DNA from: Pteria penguin
Taxonomy: Eukaryota > Mollusca > Bivalvia > Pterioida > Pteriidae
Reading direction: 5' to 3'
Assembly (NCBI GenBank): GCA_035048485.1
Contig: CM068581.1
Location: 6,833,430-6,897,429 of the forward strand
DNA length: 64,000 bases
The notes beneath the pieces are model-generated. The model saw only the letters and a program-made list of their open reading frames with translations. It was not told the origin of the DNA and did not search any database. The position numbers and the translations under genes are program-made. Every line of letters begins with the position of its first letter. Position 1 is the stretch's first letter. Positions 38,830 through 50,194 of the stretch are shown here, in pieces.

Positions 38830-39680
38830 TATACTTCTCTTTCTAAACCAGATGGAGTCTTAGAAAGAGTTTGATAGTGGCATATGACAGTACATAACTT
38901 GAAGATGTACACCTCATTTCAAAAATGTTATGCTGAATCTCATAGGTATGGTCAAAAATCTTTTCCATGCTTCCAAAGAAAGAGTCCCAGAAATAATTTG
39001 ATAGTTGCATATGACAGTAAATGACATAAAGTTTACATCTCAGTTCCACAGTGTTACACTGAAGCTGTAGGTATGGTCAAAACTCTTTTCCATATGTTTC
39101 CAAAGAAAGAGGCTTAGAAAGACCCTGACTGTAACATATAAGTCATGACATGAAGTGCATCTGGGTTCCAAACCAGGTGAGGGGTTCATGGGTGTTATAT
39201 AAAAATTTGTCTGCTTCTTCTAAACAACTTCACTCACTCACTGGAGACCAAGACAGAATCTCATCCTGATATATGCTTGTACTTGGCTTGAAGTACCTGA
39301 GTTTCAAAGTGGAGTTCTGGGACTGGGGCATGTGGGTGTGGTAAATAAAATTTGTCCACACTATTCCTTTTAAACCAAGAGGCATAGAGAGAATCTGATG
39401 GTGGCATTTGACAGAACATATGACTTGAAGTTGTGCTCATGTGTTCCAAAGTGAAGGTCTGGCTCTGTGGGGTAGGTGCTCATGGCTGAGGTCAAAAAAT
39501 CTTATCATGCTTCCTTCTTTGACCCATGAAGCGCTAGACAGAATTTAATTGTTGTATATGATAAAACAGAAGTTGTGCACTTGGGATCCAAAGTGGGATT
39601 CTGGTCCCTGGGATGGGGTTCATGGGTATTGTCCCAAAATCTTGTCCACGCTTCTACTCATAATAGTTTATGGTGAAGTA
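38830..39680. repeat. Decayed tandem modules of about 135-150 bp, about 6 copies
   Basis: The recurring order is TTAGAAAGAGTTTGATAGTG, GCATATGACAGTACATAACT, TGAAG.TGTACAC, GGTATGGTCAAAAATCTTTT, CCATGCTTCC. This is a modular dispersed repeat like the others in the window, more diverged. No gene. Confidence 0.75.
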
Positions 39681-39789
39681 ATGTTTAAAAAAATTTTTCA
39701 GTCCTAGTTCTTCTTAACCATTAAAGATATATCTGATCTTAATACGTTCATTGGAATGTTTGATTTCTAGTTTTGTTCCTAGGGGCCTA

Positions 39790-40130
39790 GTTATTAGTGC
39801 ATAATGCTCAGTTAACAGGACCATATATTTATGCCCCTGGAATCAAAGTTCTTGTTTTGGCCTGTCAAAAAAACTTCAACATTTCACAAAATTTTCAACA
39901 TACATATTCCTTGTGACAAGACCTTTCTGCTGGTACAATAATTTTTTACCTTGTGACCTTATAGCTTTTAACCTACATTTCAAAAACTTTAACATGGGTA
40001 TCTCTTATGAATGGTAAGTGATAGGGCTTTCATATTTCGAATGTGTACTCATTGTGACATGACCTTTCTGTGTGTGACTTTGACCTTGAAGTTTGGCCTA
40101 GTTTTAGGATAACAGCATATATTGACAAAG
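39790..40130. repeat. Decayed copy of the 25-kb type dispersed repeat
   Basis: Contains CATACATATTCCTTGTGACA-AGACCTTTCT and TGACCTTGAAGTTTGGCCTA modules as at 25165-26068. Confidence 0.65.
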
Positions 40131-40490
40131 TTGTTGCTGGATGCATTCGTACTTTACAGTTTGTTCAGATATATTCTGTAGTAGTACATGTGTAATATGG
40201 TTCTACTTATTGAAAAAGAGAGAAAATGGTAACTTTTTAGCAGACGACATAAACTATAGTCATGGTTTACCATAAAATTTTGAAAAGAATTGATGGAACT
40301 TGGTAGAGATTAACGACTTAAAGCCCCCTGTAAGCTATGTTTCAGTGTGATGCATCAAGGCTGGTTCAAAGTGATTTATTTTCTTATTGTAGATTGCTTA
40401 ATTATAATACAACAATTTTGCGTATTTTATCTGCTGTCAGGAAAATTAATGCTCCTAGGTGGTATTTAAAGAATTGAGAATTGTAGAGTG

Positions 40491-40517
40491 AATATATATA
40501 TATAAATAAATAAATAA

Positions 40518-40580
<63 letters not shown>
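40491..40580. repeat. (AT)n / (AAAT)n microsatellite
   Basis: TAAATAAATAAATAAAT followed by a long TATATATA run broken once by ACATA. The following 40581-41550 shows no gene. Confidence 0.97.
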
Positions 40581-40588
<8 letters not shown>

Positions 40589-41554
40589 TGAGGGGTTTTA
40601 TTTTTTATTTTTTAAGATTAAAAAAGGCAAATGCACTATTGTTTATACTATTAAACTTTGTAAACTTTGGTGTTACTCATAACGATATGAGGCAAATGAA
40701 TGATTCACTTGGAAGTCTCTTACAGATGAAGGTGTTTTTAGCTCAGGATCTGCTCAGGGATGGATCCAGCACAAAGCAAAATTAACAGATCCAGTAAGAT
40801 AATACCTTCTTTCGAGTAACTTCTCTTGAGATAGGCCTCATAAAATAAATAAAAAAAAAAAATACCACTAAATGAATGAATAAGTGTTTTCAGGAAGGCT
40901 CTGATGTTGCTTTTGGTTTGATTTTGTAAAGAAATGTTTTTGGTGAAATTTTTATGCTTTTCTGATTTTATCATGTGCACAACTTCAATGTTGAGAGGTG
41001 ATGTGCCATATCATCTTAGTCTGTAATTTTATTTGGGCATCTTCATTTAAAAAGTAATATCCATCAAGTAAAAGTACATATAATATAAATCATTAAGTAA
41101 TTATTACTTTATCCAAGTTGACTACCATATGCATGGCAGCCTACCTGAATTCTGAAATATGTTTCCCATAATTTTCATGTTGATTTTAATGAAACTTTTA
41201 CAGGAATGATCTACTGCTGAAGATCTTCTTTTTTCTGCATGATTTTTGTACAGTGATGATAATGATTCACAATTTTTGTTAGGAGCAATTATATTAGATA
41301 ATGGAATTTGTACACCTACAGTGTTACCTATTATAAAAAAACTGCTTTACAGTTTGATCTAGCAGTAATCATTATACCGGTACATATATAGCTTTATACT
41401 TCACATATATACCCCGCTTCACTGTCATTCAATGTGCCCTGATAAGTTGATCTCTCTTCCAAAATTTCTATTATCTACAAATATCAGTCTTTGTTGTTTC
41501 AATTAATACATTCATTTTTGGAGTACTAGAAGAGCAAGTTTTCCTTTTTTTCCA

Positions 41555-41766
41555 GGTAATTCATGTAGGTTGGTTGATGGTTGATTTGTGTTTTACGTCG
41601 CTTTTAACAATATTTCAGTTATATATAATTTGCGACATGGAAGCAGGAGGTTACCAATCTCTTAAACATAGTGGTGCAACCCAGGAATCGAACCCGGATC
41701 GTCTGCGCCGCAAGCCAAGCGCTTAACCATGCACTACACCACGCCGGCCCCCTGGCAATTCATGTA
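41555..41766 (-). mobile_element. tRNA-derived SINE, minus strand, with 13-bp target duplication
   Basis: The SINE body is 41568-41753, flanked by GGTAATTCATGTA (41555-41567) and GGCAATTCATGTA (41754-41766), one mismatch. On the minus strand the head reads GGCGTGGTGTAGTGCATGG (A box) and GGGTTCGATTCC (B box). The tail is CATCAACCAACC. Same family as 24646-24812. Confidence 0.93.
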
Positions 41767-41801
41767 AATAATCTTACTAAATCAAGGACTTGTTTCAGTC
41801 C

Positions 41802-42029
41802 TCGTCCAGTGGCGTAGCTATCATTACGCCAAATACGCACGTGCGTACACATCATTTTGTCAAAAATGTAGTGTCTCATGAGAGAGAGAGATCCATTAGC
41901 TTCCGCTGGGGTTCGCCTCCCTCCCCAGGACTTCGCCCTGGACCCACTAGGGGCTTCAAGGCAGGCCCCAAACCCCCTGCCTGTCTGGTGCGTACACATC
42001 ATTAGAACTTTGGTTACGCCCTTGTCGTC
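41802..42029. mobile_element. MITE-like element with 5-bp target duplication
   Basis: The body 41807-42024 starts CAGTGGCGTAGC and ends GTTACGCCCTTG (imperfect inverted ends), between TCGTC (41802-41806) and TCGTC (42025-42029). It holds a direct repeat GTGCGTACACATCATT (near 41843 and 41988) and a GC-rich, G/C-tract interior unlike its surroundings. It stays open on both strands but has no recognisable protein. Confidence 0.7.
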
Positions 42030-42116
42030 TACATGAATTAATTATCTTATCCCCTTAGATCAAATGGAATGATCATTTTGAAACAAAGGTGATTGATAGG
42101 AGTCTTCTTTTATTGT

Positions 42117-42150
<34 letters not shown>

Positions 42151-43732
42151 TTTTTTTTTCCCTCAGAATACCTGCATGAGATCTTATTCTTGGATTTTTA
42201 TTTTTAAATTAACATCTTTGTTAACGTATTGCAGTACATTGTATCGATAAATATTCGTACACTTTAAAGCATGATCATACCACTCTAAATTTTATTAAGT
42301 GATGTTCAAATAACAAAACAAGTGTGACAGGGCTAGTTATGTATTTTAAGAATAAACACTAGAAAATGTCCAGTCGGGTTCAGCAATATATTTATTCTCT
42401 GTACATTTTCATATATCTATATTTTTCACGAGGTGTGTTATAAAAGCATAGCATCACTATTTTTCTTTCCGTGATTCGTGTCCGGTATAGGTTTTTCATA
42501 TGTGACGCAGGTGTGCACTGTTGACAGGTAGTCTGAAATCCTATCAGCTGTTGTAAGGTCGTGATAACAAAGAAATCTTAGTACTCGAAAAATGCAATCT
42601 CATGCAGGCTCTAGCGTACACATTCGACCTCACCAATCTAACTGGTCGTAGGACATCAAACGGTCACTACATGCTACACTAAACATAAGGTAGATTTATG
42701 TAACTGGATTATTTATCAATGACAATGTACGTAACTCTGTCTTTTATTAAATATGACTCATTTATCTTGGTTTCGATTACAGTACTATAGTCTGTCCTGC
42801 GGTAAATTGAGTCACTTTCATAATTTTCAAGAACGGAAGATTAATGATTAGGTTAAAAGCAAATTAGTATGATGATCATTGGCATAGATCTACGAAATCA
42901 TACAATACTTAATCCAAAATGAAGTGTACTCAAAATTAAGTTTAGTGTTATACTTCATGTAAGGAATATGTTGATAATTAAGGTCTCATTTCTACCATAG
43001 CTGCACATCTCTTTGTAGATTTTCAGATTATACCATTAACCCTACCCTAGCTATTAACGATAACATTTCTGAATTTCCCATCCCAATTTCTACAGTGATA
43101 GATCTACTGTATACAAACTTAGGACGGTCAAAGGTTCCGACAACTTTATTCCGTCGGGTTCTAAAATAATTAAACACTTTTGTCATACACTATAGGTTTA
43201 ATTATGTACTGGGCCCTAGCTCTACAGCCTTATAAAATGCACACTAAATGACATGCAGGCCTAAATCAATGTTGAAACTTTATTCAGAGAGACATGGTCC
43301 TGAGCCCGTCCCCCTCTGACTGTTAGTCAGGACTCCTACAGATCAAGGGTGCATGAGCTCGCTTCCAGACCGGCAGCTAGAGCACTGTTTCCGCATTTTG
43401 ATGTCGCTTTATATATTTTTGATACCATGATGTTTTTCTGCATTACCATATATGTGGTTATATATTTTTATGACCTCTTAACTTGAGACACTTCTTGACT
43501 CTTGATCTCTCTATGGAGGAATGTTTATATTTTTAAATGTGTGTCCTTTGATTATTCTGCTGTTGCGGTGAGTGGGAAGGTGGGCCTGTACACTGGTTAA
43601 CCACACCAATTGATTTACTATATATTGTTATATCAAATGACTATATCTTAAGTCGGTATCGTAACTGCACTATAATCGAATATTTTTATGATATCCTTAT
43701 GTGTTTTCTGATATCATTACACTATATACTGA
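42030..43732. other. Intergenic sequence, no gene; (TG)n microsatellite at 42119-42147
   Basis: A TG run is followed by a T run. The remainder is unremarkable AT-rich sequence. Confidence 0.6.
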
Positions 43733-43974
43733 ACAGTACAGTCCAGGTGGAACTTTGGATGCCCACTGTCTACAGTGGGCAGTCCACCTGAAATTTCAGT
43801 GGGCAATAGGAGTGGACATTTACCTGAGCTATCAAGCTGTCCACTTACCTGTATGTTAATTCTAACTGACTCTTACAAGAATGTCCACTGTGTCCAGTGG
43901 ACATTTTTAATGCCCACTCTAAAAATGCCCACTGTGACCAGTGGGCAAATTAAGTTCCACCCGAACTGTACTGT
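43733..43974. mobile_element. 242-bp TIR element (MITE) with three internal hairpins
   Basis: Terminal repeats: CAGTACAGTCCAGGTGGAAC and inverted GTTCCACCCGAACTGTACTG. Three separate 22-nt palindromes lie inside: TGCCCACTGT.TACAGTGGGCA (43760-43781), TGTCCACTGTG.CCAGTGGACA (43882-43903) and TGCCCACTGTG.CCAGTGGGCA (43926-43947). No coding capacity and no clear target duplication. Confidence 0.85.
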
Positions 43975-44475
43975 ATATTTCCATGGTGACTTTTGTCATA
44001 AGGCTGAGTCAGCAACTTTTCTTTCTTCCTTTGCAATTTACATAATTATTATCCATGTAGTTAAGAGGAAGAATCCAAGGTCTGCAGTGATTAATTTTTG
44101 AGCAGTGCAATGATATGGTATACATGCCTGATGTAGTATGGCATGTCAGCCAATGAAAATATGATACTTATTTCATGATATAGAATGTATGTATACCCCA
44201 TGCTGTTAAGTCCAGCTGCTCTTACAACACACTTGTACATGTGTTAGGTAAGGGTAGGATAGTCTCTGCAAATTCCTGTCATGGTTCTCCATTTATTGAT
44301 CACTCAATTCAACTATATTTGTGCAGTAAACTTATTGCCCGCTACTGTGTAAGATTTAATTTGAATTAGTTTTGATATGATTTCATATATGTTTCATATA
44401 CAAATATAAAAGTAAGCACTTTATCATTCAAATTTCATAAGAATATCTCATATAAATTTGACGTGGAAGGTTTTT
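43975..44475. other. Intergenic sequence without recognised features
   Basis: AT-rich, with no gene or repeat recognised. Confidence 0.55.
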
Positions 44476-47022
44476 AGCTCACCTGAGCCAAAGGCTCAAG
44501 TGAGCTATTGTGATCAATCACCGTCCGTCGTCCGTCCGTCGTCCGTCGTTAACTTTTCACATTTTCGACTTCTTCTCCAGAACCACTGAACAGAATTTGA
44601 TGAAACTTGATAAGCATGTAGTACTCATGGTCCCCTACAAGTGTTGTTGTTTTTCGTCCGGATTCATCAACAGGTGGCGCCACCACAGGCAAAAGTAGGT
44701 CAAAGAGGGTACCCTCCTTTGACAAACTTCTTCTTCAGACCGGGGGCATACAGAGACAAACCGAATGCATAGGAATGATCTAGAGGGATGTGTGAAGAAG
44801 TGTTGTTATTTTTGGTTCCGTTTCGAAATCAAATTTTTGACGTTTTTTTGTACTTGGTAGTTTTAATGCAGAAAAGAGGTATTTTTTTCTTATAGTAAAC
44901 ATTGATGCATTAATTTGGTTTAATTTGATCATTTTGATGGTAAGAAATACTACTGCGAAGAAAATTTTTCAATATTTTATGTTTTGGATTTTTTATGAAT
45001 TTTTTAAGACTTTCAAGAAAAAGGGGGGTGGGATAATTGGTGTAAACATTTCACAGTTTGAATTTTTTCTTCGGAACCACTTGCTGGATTTCAATGAAAC
45101 TTGGCATGCATCAAATACTCAAGGTCCCCGACAAATGTGGTCATCTTTGTCAGGATCCATGAACAGGTGGCACCACCACAGACAAAAGTAGGTCACAGAG
45201 GGTACCCTCCTTTGACAAACTTCTTATTCAGATCGGGTGCATACAGCGACAAACTGACTGCATAGGAATAATTTAGAGGCATATGGGAAGAAGTGTTGAT
45301 ATTTTTGGTTCCATTCCGAAATCAAATTTTTGACGTTTTTTCATTTTTATTTTGGACTTTGTTATTTTAATGCATTAAAGAGTTATTATTTTCTTTTAGT
45401 AAACATTGATGCATTCATTTGGTTTCATTTAATCATTTCTATGGTAAGGAATGCTGGTGCGAAGGATTTTTTTCAATATCTCGATTTTTGAATTTTTTAT
45501 GAATTTTTTAAGACTTCCAAGAAAAGGGGGGGGGGGGGACAATTTTTCATATCTTCAACTTGATCTACAGAACAACTCGAAGGATTGTGATAAAACTGGG
45601 TAGGATGCAAGTACTTATAGTCCTTTTCAAAGGTTTTTGTTTTTTGTGCGGATCATCCAAATTGGGTAACAGATAATGCCACCATGTCTAAAAGTAGGTC
45701 TCACAATGGTACATATACCACTTGGTAATTGAAATATGGAGAGTAGCGGTTCAAATCCAGCTGTGGTAAAAAAAATTTTTTTTTTTTTTTTACACATCTA
45801 AATAAGTTTTTAGATGTTTCTCAACACTCAACATATGAAATTAGGAATTTTACGTTTAAGACTTCCAAAAAAAAAAGGGGGGGGGGGTTTGGGCCATTTT
45901 TCACATTTTCAACTTTTTCTACAAAACTGTTTAAGGATTTTAATAAATCTTGGTAGAAATAAGTCACTTATGATCCTCTTCAAATTCTGTTGTTTTCGTC
46001 CAGACCTCTTTACAGGTGGCGCCACCATAGTCAAGAGTAGGTCACAAAAGAGTTCCCTCGTTTAACAATATTCTTTTTCATACGGGCTGTATACAGAGAC
46101 AAACAGAATGCATAGAAATGATCTAGAGGGATGAGTGAAGATGTATTGTCATTTTGGTTCCCTTCCAAAATCAAATTTTAGAATTTTTTTCGACATTTCT
46201 TTGGACTTGGTGATTCAATGCAGAAAAAAGTGTCATATTTCCTAGTTAATTGATAATGATGATTTCTTATGGACTATTGTGATCATAATTATGGTAAGGA
46301 TTGTTACTTTGAAAGAATTTTGTCAATATCTCAATTTTTGGATTTTCTATGAATTTTTTAAGACTTCCAAATGAGGGTGTATAGGAACAATTCAATCATA
46401 TTTTTCACTTCTGCTGTTATACCACATGAAAGATTTTAATGAAACATGGAATACATGAAGTACTAAAAGTCCTCTATCAATTTGGTAAATTTCATCCAAA
46501 TTGGTTAACAGATAATGCCACCATGTCTAAAAAGCAGTTCTCACAATAGTACATATACCACTAGGTAATTGAAATATGGACAGTAGCGGTTAAAATCCAG
46601 CTGTGGTCAAAATTTTTATTTCATTTCTTTACACATCTAATTAAGTTTTTAGATGTTTCTCAACACTCAAAATATGAAATTAGACAATTTTAAGTTAGAT
46701 TTGGACAATATTTGAAACAATTGTTGTTCATGACCCAGACTTGAAATCAGTCAACAAAAGGCCCCACCTAAAGAAAATGACTAACTTGTTGCCCTGAATG
46801 ACTTCTTGCAGAGACAAAGGAAATGCTTAATATCAAAATCACCTGAATGGATGTACAAGAAAGTGTTGTTTTTTATTCTAGTCTGAAATAAAATTTGACA
46901 TATTTTCAACATCTGTGTTGACTTAGTCACATTAATGCAAAAATAAATGAATTCTTCCTTCATGCATGACTGATAATCTAGGTACTCAGGTGAGCGATAT
47001 AGGCCCACTTGGGCCTCTTGTT
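44476..47022. mobile_element. 2.5-kb dispersed repeat, copy 2 (complete)
   Basis: Starts with the hairpin AGCTCACCTGAGCCAAAGGC-TCAAGTGAGCT and ends CTCAGGTGAGCGATATAGGC-CCACTTGGGCCTCTTGTT. It is nearly identical to copy 1 over its length, including the CCGTCCGTCGT run, poly-G tracts and the modules. It lacks the extra segment of copy 1 near 3200-3300 but has a GGGGGGGGGGACAATTTTTC segment (about 45525-45560) that copy 1 lacks. No transposase. Confidence 0.9.
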
Positions 47023-50000
47023 CATTTCCACAAATTTATATTTATATGTTATCCCCTAGACATTGATTTGCGGCTTCAGTGTTTGTACATGTACATGAAA
47101 GCAGTTACCAGAACTGCTTGTGGTATAAACTTTTCTTGAGAGTCTCTTGGTGTGACACATAACGAGACTTTCTTACCCTATATAAGGAGTGAATGTCTTA
47201 ATTAAGATCAGTAATTAAATGGTAATTAATTGTTGTTGTTATCAATAAACATGATATATAAGTATATTTGATGCAACACAACAACATACATAGTTGACAT
47301 TCATGGACCCTGGCCTGGAATTTAATTAATTCTTGTGAGACCGGGTATCCATAAGGAGTTTCATAAGCATCTCCTGTAAAGCATACAGACACACATAGAT
47401 AGTTCAACATTACAGAGTCATTTGTAAGGGGATGTTTTACACTAGCTGTGTGTGATTCATATCAAACCAGAGCCATTGACTAATGAATTGCCTCTCGTTA
47501 TGAATTTCTGCCATAGAAGAACATATTGTGAAACTTTATGTTGCTCACAATTTGCTTTGTCATTCACTTGTTAATCCAATTTTAAATTATAATTAATGGC
47601 TTCATATCAGAAAGTTTGATAAAAGTCCTGTAGCAAGTGATTTTTAACAATCTTTCATCAAATTTCCTCCTATTTCATTCAAAATGGAATTTACCATATT
47701 CTATAAAATAGATATCATGAAAAAATTTGGTTATGGGATTTTTATAGTAGCTTGCTATAAGATTTTTATTGAACTTTTCAATTATCGAAGTATTATTATT
47801 TGGATGCAAACAAATAAACAACAAAGCAGATTGTGTATACATGTAATATCTACCACCCATTTTATTTTTTTTAAATCTCTTATTTAAAATTTTCTCTATG
47901 AAGGATTTATGGCCCAAAACCTATGCTTTGGTCTGACATACATTTCAGACTATTTTAAACTGACTGTTCTGTTCACACTAAATTGATTGATTCCAAGGAG
48001 TTTCGTGCTAAATATCTGGGTTGTTTGTCAGCTCATAATTAAGTGTAGTAATGTGCATATAACAGTGGCTTTTTTACTGTAAAATATCTACATAATATTA
48101 TTACTGGTTACTATTCTGCTTTGATTGTATATGAAAAAATATTTCACGTTTAACATTATGTAACAATCATTATTTTTCTGTATTCTGGCCAATAGGTTTG
48201 CGAAAATGTTTTTTAGATATATAAATAGGGATTTTCAGATGTAAAAATAAACTGTATTTAATGAGCTATAAACTTCTGGTACTATCTCTAAAATTTGATA
48301 AAAACTAAGGATGTGTATTGTGTCTACATGTATATTGTATAATATGATCATCATATCTTTTGTCTTAAGGTCATATCATATTAAAGCAGTTATCTAAATA
48401 AATTTCAAATGTGTACTTTGTTATATAGAAGTTGAGTAAAAATGATGAATTAAGTATAATTATAGAGAAAAAAAACTTAGGTACAAAGAGTATTTTTGGA
48501 GGCAAATAGCCCAGAATCTACTTTTGGATAAATGTGATTTTCATAAGATCAAGAGTAGTCAAGGGAACTTGTCTCACAGTGTCATCTTGCCAGTGTAGTG
48601 CCTGCCATGCACTCTTAACACAATGACTTTACTCTAACAACTTACACTATGTATATATCATGGTCTTGATATCATTGATATTCACCTTAATAAATAATTT
48701 TGAAAAAACAGAAATTGGCAAAGTGCCAACCAGACTACCATATGCCAACTTTGGCCAAATATAGTCATGATATGTAGGATTATACTATGATGGACATTTG
48801 TAAACCCCTGCAAATTAGAAGTGTGTGACCAGGCACCTGGGAGTGTCTCCTCCTTAAACCTCCCACAATAAAAGGCCCAGAATATGTGGACGGCTCAAGA
48901 AGAATTCATATATAGCATGCACTACATTTTACTTTGTAAACTTTTACTACGTTGTTGCTATTCATAACTGATCAATGTGTATCGAGTCATTTTGTTGTGT
49001 ATTCAGTATAATGAAACCAGGCCATGTATATGGCTGTACATGTGGCATAGAGAGATTGTCATGTTCATCCTCTGTCCCATTTTGTAGGAGATATTATCAT
49101 GCCACTTCATACACAGATACATCTTGGTGAGGGAATGCCCTGTGTACTAGAATTTCTGGATCTTCAAGACTTTCCCTTTGCTCTTTACCTCACTTTTCCT
49201 GATTTGTGCTTAATTTAGTTTCTTTAATACTTTAAATGACTCATTCATACAGTTTCATACATAGATAGATCTTGGTAAGAAATTTCTATGGTTCCAAAAG
49301 TTGTGATCTTGACCTTCTCTTTGGCTAAGTACTTAACTTGCAGCACAGATGATCTGAGTTTGTCTCCTGGATTGCAACATTGTATTTAAGTAGTTGGTCA
49401 CCCCCATGAGAAATTAATGAAAGCAAAGTAAAACATCAATCACCCAATTAACTCATTCCCCTAAATCTTTGTGGGTTTTTTTTTTTAATTATTTTGACCA
49501 ATTTGAATAATGCCTTCATACAACTTTATACACAAATGTTTCTTGGTGAGATTAGTTCGCTTCATATATACTGGTAAAATAAATATTAAAACATATATAC
49601 CTTTTAATTTTGTGTATCAGATGAAATTTATTACCTAGAATTGAATTTGCCTTTCCTTGACCTTACATGTACTTTTCCTGATTTGTTAGTTCATTCTATG
49701 TGATAATAGTAAGACCCCTCAAGTAACTTATTACACATATAAGTGTGCAGTTGTGGTGCTGTTATATCTCATCAATATATTTCTTGTTCACCTTCATTCA
49801 TATATATCAGTTTGAAAGAAAATTGGGTAAGTATAATTGAATGAATGCAATAATCAGTAACTGAACTCTCCTGTTAACTCCAATAAATTAAAGTTCCATT
49901 TCTAATTTCTTTACATAGATAAACATCTTTAACTCAAAATCTCTTTGACATCAACCTTACGTTGGAGAGTCATATATATATGTATTTGTAATTTGATATA

Positions 50001-50061
50001 TATTTCTATGATACTTTCTATTGTTGTACTATTTATTCCTATACATGTTATGCTTTTTCAG
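47023..50061. other. Intergenic sequence upstream of the ankyrin gene
   Basis: Mostly unremarkable AT-rich DNA. A worn SINE fragment lies at about 49325-49445 (CTAAGTACTTAACTTGCAGC, then GATCTGAGTTTGTCTCCTGG). The promoter and 5' noncoding exon(s) of the gene that follows should lie in this stretch, but none could be identified. Confidence 0.5.
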
Positions 50062-50194
50062 ATGGCAGGAGGAGTTTTTCATGTAGAATTTGGTATCAAC
50101 GACACCCCTTTAACTAGGGCTTTAGAGAAGAACAACTTTGTTACAGCAGAGAAGCTCATTAGAGAAACATCACAAGCTTCTTATCTGGATGAAG
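50062..50194 (+). CDS. Ankyrin gene, first coding exon (residues 1-44)
   Basis: MAGGVFHVEFGINDTPLTRA, then LEKNNFVTAEKLIRE, is a first ankyrin helix pair. Donor GTAATT, phase 1. An in-frame open stretch upstream (49945-50061) is hydrophobic, AT-rich and probably intron. Confidence 0.85.

Noticed and set aside
41760..42005. Overlapping 80- and 71-codon frames on both strands
   Set aside because: They fall inside a MITE-like element with 5-bp target duplications and GC-rich filler; no protein family fits.
43775..44101. 108-codon frame
   Set aside because: It is mostly the palindromic MITE at 43733-43974 read through into flanking sequence.
49945..50061. N-terminal extension (signal-anchor-like) of the ankyrin protein
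   Set aside because: The stretch is AT-rich and ends in a TTTTTCAG acceptor directly before ATG; the hydrophobic translation is what T-rich intron ends give.
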